A DNA stretch of 5,429 nt from CAYWTX01 sp964461295 (lineage in GTDB: Bacteria; Planctomycetota; Phycisphaerae; SM23-33). Shown piece after piece: positions 1-5,042 of this stretch. Under the pieces are notes generated by a model. The model made no database searches. It saw only the letters and a list, made by a program, of their open reading frames with translations, and was not told the DNA's origin. Every line of letters starts with the position of its first letter. Position 1 is the stretch's first letter. A program made the position numbers and the translations under genes. The DNA lies in contig CAYWTX010000584.1 of the NCBI GenBank assembly GCA_964461295.1, forward strand, positions 1-5,429. Reading direction: 5' to 3'.

Positions 1-53
1 CTGAAACGGCGGCGGCGAAGGACGGGCCGAAAGCCAGTCGCAGGAAGGCTTGA
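1..53 (+). CDS. Possible 3' end of an upstream gene (partial)
   Basis: One frame is open from the window edge (first full codon at 3) to a TGA at 51-53. It encodes 16 residues of Ala/Lys/Arg-rich sequence ending in KASRRKA, which resembles a disordered basic protein tail. About three quarters of its codons end in G or C, as in the genes downstream. A second frame is open from 1 to a TGA at 148-150, overlapping the ATG at 150 of the next gene (TGATG). It has a lower share of G/C-ending codons and an unconvincing Arg/Pro/Gln-rich product. Only one of the two can be the real end of the upstream gene. No function can be assigned. Confidence 0.25.
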   Translation, partial: ETAAAKDGPKASRRKA

Positions 54-146
54 GGCCGTCCAAAACCCAGGAATCCGAGGACAATCACCCCCGAAAAGCC
101 AGGCAGGACACTACGCCGCGATTATCTTGGACAGCAGTGGCGATTT

Positions 147-2918
147 GTGATGCGGCAGGAAACGGATAATCAGTGCTTCAAACTCGCACTGGCCATTTCA
201 CCCCAGGGCCGGTTGCATGTGGAGGAGACGGCAGAAGCCGACGTGATGCCTCTGCCGGAAGTGACGGCGAAACGGGTACTCCAGGCGTTCTCGGAGCGTC
301 CTTCACAGGGGTTGCTGCATCTGGCGACGGTGGAACTCCAGACGGTGCTGCCAGCCTGCCTGGGATATGCACGCGACCTGGCCAGAGATTACCTGACGGC
401 ACTATGCCATACGTCGGGGTTGGACGGCACAATCGAGCCCGTGGCTGTCGATCCCCCGCCGAGCGGGGATCTGGCCTTCCGAACACTCCAGGCCCCGCCA
501 ATGAAGGGCCTGGAGTATCTTTCGGCCGAAGTCCTGCAAGGCTGGTGGCGGGAATTGGATGCGTTCGCGCGAGGAGAGATTCGTGCATTTTCCGGCGGGG
601 CGCAGGCATATCTGCGCGAGAAGAACCCACTCTGGCGACTCGTCGGCCGGGTGACGTTCCATTTGGCCGAGAACAAACGCGACGAGCAGTATCCGTTTGC
701 CTTCATGGCCAGCTACTCCAGCCGGCTGTCGGCACAAGGGCGGCTTCAGCACTTGCCGATGGCCAAGGCCCTTCAGGAATACGCCGGGGCCAAGAACCGC
801 CAAGCCTTGATCTCGTTGCTGTCGCCGATCCAGGCGGCCAGCGAGAAGATCTCGCTGGTAAAGGAATTGGTCGATTCCGGCGACATCTATCGGCCGCTGG
901 CCTGGGCGCCGCGACAGGCGTACGGCTTCCTTCAAGACCTTCCCGCGATGGAGGAAGCCGGGTTGATCGTTCGCGTGCCGGACTGGTGGAAGGCCAAGCG
1001 TCCGCCTCGGCCCGTGGTCAACGCGACTATCGGGCAGCGGAAGGGCTCGGCCTTGAGCGCCGAGTCGCTGCTGGACTACTCCGTCGGCGTCTGCCTGGAC
1101 GGTGCGGCGCTGACCGATGAGGAAATCCAATCTCTCCTGTCGGCAGGCGACGGCCTGGTCCGGCTCAAGGGCCAGTGGGTCGAGGTGGACCGCGAGAAGC
1201 TTTCAGCCGCCCTGGAACACTGGAAGCAGGTCGAGGCCCAGGTGAAGGGCGGCGGGCTGACGTTCTTCGAGGGCATGCGGATGCTGTCGGGGACCGACAT
1301 GGGCGGCGGTGCCGAAGAATCCGCCGCAGACTCGGTGCGAGAGTGGAGCCGCGTGGCCGCCGGCGATTGGCTGGAAGAAACGCTGGCACAACTCCGCGAT
1401 CCCGGGCGACTCGATGCCTGCCCCGCTGGGGGCGGCGTCCCGGCGGAGTTGCAGGCGACGTTGCGTCCGTACCAGCAAGTGGGGATGCGGTGGTTGCGGT
1501 TCCTCACACAACTGCGGCTGGGGGCGTGCCTGGCCGACGACATGGGACTGGGCAAGACCATTCAAGTGCTGGCGATGCTGCTGGAGATCCGGGCCCTTCG
1601 GCAGGCGGACCGCGCCGGTGACGGCAAAGGCATGGCGCCGCCCAGTCTGCTGGTGGTCCCGGCGTCGCTGATTGCCAACTGGAAGGCGGAGATTGATCGC
1701 TTCGCCCCAGTCCTGTCGGCGTGGGTCGCCCATCCTTCTGAGCACGATGAGTGCGAAAGCGATCCAGGCCAATCGTTGGATAAGCATGACCTGGTCATCA
1801 CGACCTATGGCATGGCGGCCCGCCTGTCCTGGCTGCGGCAGCGGGACTGGAACGTGGTCATCCTGGATGAGGCCCAGGCGATCAAGAACTCGGGCACGCG
1901 CCAGACGCGTGCCGTGAAGGAATTGAAGGCCGCCGCTCGCATCGCCTTGACCGGCACACCCGTGGAGAACCGCCTGAGCGACCTGTGGTCGCTGTTTGAC
2001 TTCCTCAATCCGGGGCTTCTTGGCTCGGCCAAGGCGTTCGCCCAATACGCCAAGGCTTTAGAGAAGCGCGAACACAATCCATACGGACCTCTTCGCACCC
2101 TAGTCCGTCCGTACATCCTCCGGCGGCTCAAGACCGACAAGAGCATCATCGCCGACCTGCCCGACAAGACCGAGATGAAGATCCACTGTGGCCTTAGCCG
2201 CCGGCAGGCGGCGATCTACGCGCAGTCGGTCAAGGAGTTGACCGGCCTGCTCAAACACAGTGTCGGCATTCATCGCAAAGGCGTCGTCCTGGCGTTCCTG
2301 ATGCGGCTCAAGCAAATCTGCAATCATCCGTCGCAGTGGCTGGGCGACAACGGCTACGAGCCGGCCGATAGCGGCAAGTTCCAGCGCCTCACGGACATCT
2401 GCCAGGAATTGGCCCAGCGGCAGGAGAAGGCCCTGGTGTTCACGCAGTTCCGCGAGATCGCCGATCCGCTGGCGGGCCATCTCCAGGGCGTGTTCGGACG
2501 GCCGGGACTGGTCCTGCACGGCCAGACGCCTGTGGGCAAGCGCCGCGAGATGGTCGCCAGTTTCCAGGAAGAGGATGGTCCGCCATTCTTCGTGCTCTCC
2601 CTGAAGGCCGGCGGCGTTGGGTTAAACCTGACGGCCGCCACGCACGTCATTCACTTTGACCGCTGGTGGAACCCGGCCGTGGAGAACCAGGCCACCGATC
2701 GCGCCTTCCGCATCGGCCAGACGCGGAACGTTCTGGTCCACAAGTTTGTCTGTCAGGGCACGGTCGAGGAGAAGATCGACAAGCTCATTGAGGAGAAGGT
2801 CGGCCTGGCCAACGACCTGCTGGGCGACGGCGGCGGCGAGAAGTTGTTGACCGAGATGAGCAATGATGACTTGCTGCGCTTCGTCTCGCTGGACATCACG
2901 AAGACGACCGAGGCATGA
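147..2918 (+). CDS. SNF2-family (SWI2/SNF2) DEAD/DEAH-type DNA translocase ATPase
   Basis: This is a 923-residue superfamily 2 ATPase expected to move along double-stranded DNA and remodel protein-DNA complexes using ATP. Residues about 1-430 form the N-terminal part of bacterial SNF2 proteins. It contains a PDWW motif near 280 and a segment at about 300-385 (including KGQWVEVD, W344) that resembles the bacterial SNF2-associated domain (DUF3670/PF12419). The ATPase core has LRPYQQ (439-444), Walker A DMGLGKT (465-471), VVP (503-505), DEAQ (574-577), LTGTP (601-605), VFTQF (764-768), SLKAGGVGLNL (818-828) and QATDRAFRIGQ (848-858, with R852 and R855 as likely arginine fingers). All motifs are present and the frame is intact, so it should be active. 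Translation could begin at GTG 147 or ATG 150; neither has a strong ribosome binding site. A SWIM zinc-finger gene follows on the same strand. Family assignment is very secure; the biological role is unknown. Confidence 0.96.
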   Translation: MMRQETDNQCFKLALAISPQGRLHVEETAEADVMPLPEVTAKRVLQAFSERPSQGLLHLATVELQTVLPACLGYARDLARDYLTALCHTSGLDGTIEPVAVDPPPSGDLAFRTLQAPPMKGLEYLSAEVLQGWWRELDAFARGEIRAFSGGAQAYLREKNPLWRLVGRVTFHLAENKRDEQYPFAFMASYSSRLSAQGRLQHLPMAKALQEYAGAKNRQALISLLSPIQAASEKISLVKELVDSGDIYRPLAWAPRQAYGFLQDLPAMEEAGLIVRVPDWWKAKRPPRPVVNATIGQRKGSALSAESLLDYSVGVCLDGAALTDEEIQSLLSAGDGLVRLKGQWVEVDREKLSAALEHWKQVEAQVKGGGLTFFEGMRMLSGTDMGGGAEESAADSVREWSRVAAGDWLEETLAQLRDPGRLDACPAGGGVPAELQATLRPYQQVGMRWLRFLTQLRLGACLADDMGLGKTIQVLAMLLEIRALRQADRAGDGKGMAPPSLLVVPASLIANWKAEIDRFAPVLSAWVAHPSEHDECESDPGQSLDKHDLVITTYGMAARLSWLRQRDWNVVILDEAQAIKNSGTRQTRAVKELKAAARIALTGTPVENRLSDLWSLFDFLNPGLLGSAKAFAQYAKALEKREHNPYGPLRTLVRPYILRRLKTDKSIIADLPDKTEMKIHCGLSRRQAAIYAQSVKELTGLLKHSVGIHRKGVVLAFLMRLKQICNHPSQWLGDNGYEPADSGKFQRLTDICQELAQRQEKALVFTQFREIADPLAGHLQGVFGRPGLVLHGQTPVGKRREMVASFQEEDGPPFFVLSLKAGGVGLNLTAATHVIHFDRWWNPAVENQATDRAFRIGQTRNVLVHKFVCQGTVEEKIDKLIEEKVGLANDLLGDGGGEKLLTEMSNDDLLRFVSLDITKTTEA

Positions 2919-2935
2919 CGCTGTTTTCATTTTGC

Positions 2936-2956
2936 GGGCGGGCAAGCTGCCCGGCC
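2936..2956 (+). other. Hairpin between the SNF2 and SWIM genes
   Basis: CGGGCA (2939-2944) and TGCCCG (2948-2953) form a perfect 6-bp stem with a 3-base loop. Two more G-C pairs lie outside a G/G mismatch (2936-2937 with 2955-2956). It begins 18 bases after the SNF2 stop codon. No T-run follows, so it would be a weak terminator at best. It occupies the place where a -35 element would sit for the promoter at 2964-2972. It may partly end the SNF2 transcript, or be incidental. Confidence 0.3.
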
Positions 2957-2963
2957 TTCAGTA

Positions 2964-2972
2964 TGGTATAAT
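2964..2972 (+). promoter_or_regulatory. Extended -10 promoter for the SWIM gene
   Basis: TGGTATAAT matches the extended -10 consensus TGnTATAAT at every position. No good -35 hexamer is present at the usual distance, which is typical of extended -10 promoters. The predicted start is near 2978-2979, giving an untranslated leader of about 20 bases that contains the ribosome binding site. AT-rich sequence of this kind stands out in this GC-rich window. The SWIM gene could therefore be expressed separately from the SNF2 gene as well as by read-through. Confidence 0.55.
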
Positions 2973-2986
2973 CCTGCGATCATTGG

Positions 2987-2992
2987 AAGGAG
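2987..2992 (+). promoter_or_regulatory. Strong ribosome binding site of the SWIM gene
   Basis: AAGGAG, within GGAAGGAG, ends 6 bases before the ATG at 2999. It fixes the start codon. It contrasts with the SNF2 gene, which has no clear Shine-Dalgarno sequence, and suggests the SWIM protein is translated more efficiently. Confidence 0.75.
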
Positions 2993-2998
2993 CCCAAG

Positions 2999-3958
2999 AT
3001 GAGTTGGTATGGATTCCGCCCGTACGTTTCCGTCGCCCAGCGTCGCGCCAACGCCGCCCGCCAGATGGCCAAGCTCGCCAAGAAGGGCCACGCCGTTACT
3101 CCCGTGCAAATCGAGGGCCGGCAGATCGCCTCCACGTTCTGGGGCAAGGCATGGTGCGAGAATCTGGAATCCTACAGCGACTTCGAGAACCGGCTGCCGC
3201 GCGGGCGCACCTACGTGCGAAATGGGTCAGTGGTGGATTTGCAGATCAAGCCCGGCAAGGTCACGGCCCAAGTGAGCGGCTCCGATCTCTACGACATAGA
3301 CATCAAGATCAAGCCGTTGAGCAAGCCCCACTGGCAGACAATCAGTTCGCAATGCGCCGGCAAGATCGCCTCCGTTCTGGAACTGCTCCAGGGCCGGCTG
3401 TCCAGCGGCGTCATGGAGATCATCACGCACCGCGAGCAAGGCCTCTTCCCCAAGCCGGCGGAGATATCTCTGGACTGCTCCTGCCCCGACTGGGCAGACA
3501 TGTGCAAGCACGTCGCCGCGGCGCTCTACGGCGTGGGGGCTCGCCTGGACGAAAAGCCCGAGCTGCTGTTTGTGTTGCGCCAGGTGGACCACATGGAGCT
3601 GATCGAGCAGGCGGCCATTGGCCAATCATTGGCGCCGACAGCCGGCTCCGACAAGAAGACCATCGCCGAGAATGATCTGGCCGAGGTGTTCGGCATCGAG
3701 ATGGACACAGCAGATGCCTCAGCAGCAGCCCCGTCTCCTGCCCAAGACACCACCGCCGAGCGCGCGGCTGGCAAGACGGCCAAGACTCGACCAGGCGGAC
3801 AGATTGCCTCCAGGCGCGGCAAGGATTCGACCAAAGCTTCGGCCTCTGCCCGCCGTGTGGCCCGCTCCGGCAAGTCCGCTGTGAGCAAGACGAATCGCGG
3901 TACGGCCAAGTCTCAAGGGACGGATGGGCCGCCCCGGAAGCGGCGGAAGGCCAAGTGA
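2999..3958 (+). CDS. SWIM zinc-finger protein with basic C-terminal tail
   Basis: A 319-residue protein whose SWIM zinc-binding motif is complete: C160-x-C162-x6-C169-x-H171 within CSCPDWADMCKH. SWIM domains bind DNA or proteins and recur beside, or fused to, bacterial SNF2 ATPases; Bacillus ywqA/ywqB is, as I recall, such a pair. The N-terminal part has the usual family signatures FWGKAW (47-52), RLPRGRTYVRNG (65-76) and GKVTAQVSGS (86-95). A moderately conserved region runs to about 232. Residues 255-319 are low-complexity, with 21 Lys/Arg against 2 Asp and no aromatic residue, ending in RKRRKAK; this looks like a histone H1-type nucleic-acid-binding tail. The start is set by an AAGGAG site 6 bases upstream. 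The gene lies 80 bases after the SNF2 gene and has its own promoter. The product probably guides or tethers the ATPase to DNA; that role is inferred. Confidence 0.92.
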   Translation: MSWYGFRPYVSVAQRRANAARQMAKLAKKGHAVTPVQIEGRQIASTFWGKAWCENLESYSDFENRLPRGRTYVRNGSVVDLQIKPGKVTAQVSGSDLYDIDIKIKPLSKPHWQTISSQCAGKIASVLELLQGRLSSGVMEIITHREQGLFPKPAEISLDCSCPDWADMCKHVAAALYGVGARLDEKPELLFVLRQVDHMELIEQAAIGQSLAPTAGSDKKTIAENDLAEVFGIEMDTADASAAAPSPAQDTTAERAAGKTAKTRPGGQIASRRGKDSTKASASARRVARSGKSAVSKTNRGTAKSQGTDGPPRKRRKAK

Positions 3959-3983
3959 CTGCCTCGATCCCTTCAGATCTTGC

Positions 3984-4021
3984 GTGTGCCGTCAACTTTG
4001 GTCGAAAGTTCGAAGGCGCAC
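3984..4021 (+). terminator. Hairpin downstream of the SWIM gene, possible terminator
   Basis: GTGTGCC (3984-3990) pairs with GGCGCAC (4015-4021) with one G-U wobble in + strand RNA. AACTTT (3994-3999) pairs perfectly with AAAGTT (4005-4010) around a GGTCG loop, and TC/GA can bridge the two helices across a bulge. It begins 25 bases after the SWIM stop codon. No U-tract follows, so an intrinsic terminator is uncertain; it could instead protect the mRNA end. Confidence 0.4.
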
Positions 4022-4131
4022 TTGCACGAGCAATCATTGTCTCTCGAAACATGCTCTGTCCAAAGGGCGTCCGCATCGGGCGACTCTCTGCAAGTCTCTG
4101 CCGCACAGCACGTTGATCGCTGTCGGAGGCG

Positions 4132-4163
4132 GGGTTTGGACTAGTTGGGGGTAGTCCAAACCC
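4132..4163. repeat. Perfect 12-bp inverted repeat (GGGTTTGGACTA / TAGTCCAAACCC)
   Basis: The arms at 4132-4143 and 4152-4163 are exact reverse complements around an 8-base GTTGGGGG spacer. A perfect 12-bp arm pair is unlikely by chance in a window of this length. It could form an RNA hairpin or be a binding site for a dimeric protein. No T-run follows on either strand, so it is a poor intrinsic terminator. Confidence 0.85.
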
Positions 4164-4190
4164 ATCAGAGATTCTGGGGCCAAAGAGAGA

Positions 4191-4210
4191 GAAAACGGGC
4201 GAAAACGGGG
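4191..4210. repeat. Tandem 10-base duplication with following G-run
   Basis: GAAAACGGGC (4191-4200) is followed immediately by GAAAACGGGG (4201-4210), differing only in the last base. A run of six G (4215-4220) and GG pairs follow. The G-tracts suggest possible G-rich structure, but only three well-spaced tracts of three or more are present, so a standard quadruplex is not supported. Confidence 0.6.
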
Positions 4211-4226
4211 CGTTGGGGGGTGGAGG

Positions 4227-4236
4227 TAGTCCAAAC
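4227..4236 (+). repeat. Third copy of the TAGTCCAAAC repeat
   Basis: TAGTCCAAAC is identical to 4152-4161. Upstream context is also shared: GTTGGGGG precedes both, with six extra bases inserted in this copy before GTAGTCCAAAC. A shorter match, GTCCAAA, occurs at 4058-4064. The spread of one word in both orientations suggests either duplication or a cluster of binding sites. Confidence 0.7.
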
Positions 4237-4257
4237 GCGCGACGACACGGGCGGGCG

Positions 4258-4310
4258 CGGCAGGTCGCGAAGTCGCTTTGCCCGTGCGGACTTAACGCGA
4301 CGGCCTGCCG
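4258..4310. other. Long compound hairpin
   Basis: Three nested helices: CGGCAGG (4258-4264) with CCTGCCG (4304-4310), TCGCG (4265-4269) with CGCGA (4296-4300), and AAGTC (4270-4274) with GACTT (4289-4293), extended by two further pairs inside. The first two helices are contiguous on the left side; the right side has a 3-base bulge (CGG) and an unpaired AA. All pairs are Watson-Crick, so it can fold in RNA from either strand. It may be a two-way barrier to transcription between the converging genes. No U-tract flanks it. Confidence 0.45.
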
Positions 4311-4338
4311 GAGCGTTCCAGCGGGCCGTGGAAACAGA

Positions 4339-4362
4339 GAGAGCGTTTCGTAAAACGCCCTC
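4339..4362 (-). terminator. Likely terminator hairpin of the tRNA gene
   Basis: Read on the - strand, a 10-bp stem with a UACG loop starts 4 bases after the last base of the tRNA. One pair is G-U in - strand RNA (positions 4342/4359) but would be an A-C mismatch in + strand RNA, which supports - strand function. The following bases, TCTGTTTC, are moderately T-rich. This fits a weak intrinsic terminator of the tRNA transcript. Confidence 0.55.
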
Positions 4363-4365
4363 AAG

Positions 4366-4438
<73 letters not shown>

Positions 4439-4449
4439 GCGATGCCTCC

Positions 4450-4477
4450 ATCATAGGCGAAGCAGCGCCGGCGGCAA
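4450..4477 (-). promoter_or_regulatory. Promoter of the tRNA gene
   Basis: On the - strand, TTGCCG (4472-4477, four of six matches to TTGACA) and TATGAT (4450-4455, five of six to TATAAT) are separated by 16 bases. Transcription would start near 4443, about five bases before the mature tRNA, so only a short 5' leader would need removal by RNase P. Confidence 0.5.
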
Positions 4478-4520
4478 GAGGCGTTTTGCAGACTGGGGCG
4501 GGCGCCGCGAGGGACGAGCA

Positions 4521-4597
4521 TTGCTTCTGTCTCCGGCGGCGGGCAATCGTGAAGCGGGATGGCTGAGACCATGATTGCCCGGAAGACCCAGAGGCGA
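4521..4597 (+). other. Long RNA-like hairpin, possible structured RNA element
   Basis: A helix of about 25 bp with small internal loops: TTGCTTCTG (4521-4529) with CAGAGGCGA (4589-4597), TCTCC (4530-4534) with GGAAGA (4581-4586, one bulged A), and GGGCAATCGTG (4541-4551) with CATGATTGCCC (4570-4580), closing an 18-base loop. Three of the pairs are G-U wobbles when read as + strand RNA and would be C-A mismatches in - strand RNA, so folding favours the + strand. It does not match the conserved cores of RNase P RNA, tmRNA or SRP RNA. No clear promoter was found just upstream. It could be a small RNA or an incidental structure. Confidence 0.35.
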
Positions 4598-4740
4598 GCA
4601 GGGGAATCGGCTGAGCAGGGGTAGGGTGAACGGCTGCGGCATCACTGTTCGGAGAAGACCGCTTCACCGCAAGCCGCTGCCGAGCCGGGTCCGGAGTCGG
4701 GATCGTGGTCGTGATCGGTTTTCTCGACAGGCCATGGATC
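4598..4740 (+). other. Non-coding stretch with repeats and weak hairpins upstream of ilvB
   Basis: No credible protein gene; the open frames are Arg-rich, lack ribosome binding sites and resemble nothing. A 9-base direct repeat GAGCAGGGG occurs at 4596-4604 and 4613-4621. GGTGAACGG (4625-4633) can pair with CCGCTTCACC (4659-4668) across one bulge. GATCGT (4701-4706) and GTGATC (4711-4716) form a 6-bp stem with two G-U wobbles, followed two bases later by TTTTCTC, which resembles a weak + strand terminator. Such an ending would be consistent with a small RNA that includes the 4521-4597 hairpin, but this is speculative. Confidence 0.35.
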
Positions 4741-4776
4741 CCGTTGCGAACATCGCGCTTGACAGGTCCGCAACGG
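4741..4776. repeat. 8-bp inverted repeat flanking the ilvB -35 element
   Basis: CCGTTGCG (4741-4748) and CGCAACGG (4769-4776) are exact reverse complements, separated by 20 bases that contain the TTGACA hexamer. The position suggests an operator for a dimeric repressor or regulator. Arms this short do arise by chance in a window of this size, so location is the main argument. Confidence 0.4.
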
Positions 4777-4787
4777 CCGCCTAGGAT
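4759..4787 (+). promoter_or_regulatory. ilvB: Sigma70-type promoter of the ilvB leader
   Basis: TTGACA (4759-4764) is a perfect -35 consensus, followed after exactly 17 bases by TAGGAT (4782-4787), four of six matches to TATAAT with the key T, A and final T present. Transcription should begin near 4794-4796. This gives a leader of about 250 bases before the ilvB start codon, unusually long and consistent with regulation within the leader. Confidence 0.65.
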
Positions 4788-4796
4788 ACGGCGGAC

Positions 4797-4895
4797 ATGA
4801 CGCACGGCGGGCGGACAGCACGGCTGACGGCATCGACGGGCATCGCGGCCCGCGGCGGGCGGCGCGCGTCCGCATTCGTGGTCATTGTACGCTAG
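4797..4895 (+). CDS. Putative ilvB leader peptide ending in Val-Val-Ile-Val-Arg
   Basis: A 32-codon open frame begins with ATG 4797 and ends at TAG 4893-4895. Its last residues are AFVVIVR, with codons GTG GTC ATT GTA at 4878-4889 directly before the final Arg and stop. Short leader peptides rich in the regulated amino acids control attenuation of ilv operons in enterobacteria and corynebacteria, where the ribosome stalls if charged Val, Ile or Leu tRNA is scarce. The ATG lies only 1-3 bases after the predicted transcript start, so translation would be essentially leaderless; AGGA at 4783-4786 would be upstream of the transcript. The rest of the peptide is Arg/Gly/Ala/Thr-rich and not recognisable. 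The frame could be fortuitous, but the promoter, codon cluster, following hairpins and downstream ilvB agree. Confidence 0.5.
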   Translation: MTHGGRTARLTASTGIAARGGRRASAFVVIVR

Positions 4896-4990
4896 GCCGC
4901 TCGGCGCTTCCGCCGCGGCGGCCGCACCCCCTGAAGGATCGACGGCGGTCTCTCCCTGTTTGCCTGTCGCTTGGGCTTCCGCCGGTCGAT
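4895..4990 (+). promoter_or_regulatory. Candidate attenuator with two alternative RNA folds
   Basis: First hairpin: GGCCGC (4895-4900) with GCGGCC (4918-4923) and CGGCG (4902-4906) with CGCCG (4911-4915), joined by a U-G pair and one bulge, with a CUUC loop; its first base is the last base of the leader stop codon. Second hairpin: ATCGACGGCGG (4938-4948) with CCGCCGGTCGAT (4979-4990), 11 bp with one bulge. A competing pairing is possible between CCGCCG (4910-4915) and CGGCGG (4943-4948), which would break both hairpins. This is the 1:2, 2:3, 3:4 logic of an attenuator. The second hairpin is followed by GTATGTTGGTACTCTTTT, with 10 T in 18 bases but no clean U-tract, so termination might need Rho or pausing. 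GC-rich sequence also makes such pairings more likely by chance. Confidence 0.45.
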
Positions 4991-5033
4991 GTATGTTGGT
5001 ACTCTTTTCGGACGTGGCGTTTCACCACGGGAC

Positions 5034-5037
5034 GAGG
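5034..5037 (+). promoter_or_regulatory. ilvB: Ribosome binding site of ilvB
   Basis: GAGG ends 5 bases before ATG 5043. It supports that start over the in-frame ATG at 4989, which has no such site and lies within the 3' arm of the second leader hairpin. A small hairpin, CGTGG (5013-5017) with CCACG (5025-5029), sits just upstream. Confidence 0.5.
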
Positions 5038-5042
5038 TCGTG

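Larger units (their letters stand above)
3959..4338. other. Non-coding convergent region between the SWIM and tRNA genes
   Basis: About 380 bases without a believable protein gene; short open frames here have no ribosome binding site and no recognisable product. The region contains a hairpin after the SWIM gene, a 12-bp inverted repeat with an extra copy of its arm, a 10-base tandem duplication, a G-rich run and a long compound hairpin, each listed separately. It lies between genes transcribed toward each other, so terminator-like structures are expected. The repeated TAGTCCAAAC word is not explained by termination alone. Confidence 0.7.

Noticed and set aside
1..150. Upstream gene overlapping the SNF2 start (TGATG at 148-152)
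   Set aside because: The frame is open from the window edge and the overlap would suggest translational coupling, but its codon use is less like the neighbouring genes than the alternative frame ending at 53, and the product looks unprotein-like. Upstream sequence is needed to decide.
402..1130. Long antisense open frames inside the SNF2 gene (also 1203-2045 and others)
   Set aside because: They lie opposite an intact gene with all expected family motifs, have low-complexity or Arg/Pro-rich products and no start signals. High G+C content makes such antisense frames common.
147..3958. DISARM or another named phage-defence system
   Set aside because: SNF2-like proteins occur in DISARM, but no methyltransferase, DUF1998 or phospholipase-D gene is visible, and the SNF2/SWIM pair is widespread outside defence loci.
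4521..4724. SRP RNA, RNase P RNA or tmRNA
   Set aside because: The conserved SRP apical GGAAGGAAGCAGC-type motif, the RNase P GAGGAAAGTCC core and a tmRNA alanine-acceptor end are all missing; only a generic GGTCCGGA match at 4689-4696 was seen.
4575..4784. 69-codon open frame on the + strand upstream of ilvB
   Set aside because: Very Arg-rich product, no ribosome binding site, and it runs through the ilvB promoter -35 element.
4989..5042. ilvB starting at ATG 4989
   Set aside because: In frame and open, but without a ribosome binding site, inside the 3' arm of the second leader hairpin, and adding residues not needed by the conserved domain.
4796..5042. T-box riboswitch in the ilvB leader
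   Set aside because: No T-box sequence (TGGNACCGCG-type) or specifier-loop layout is visible in the leader.
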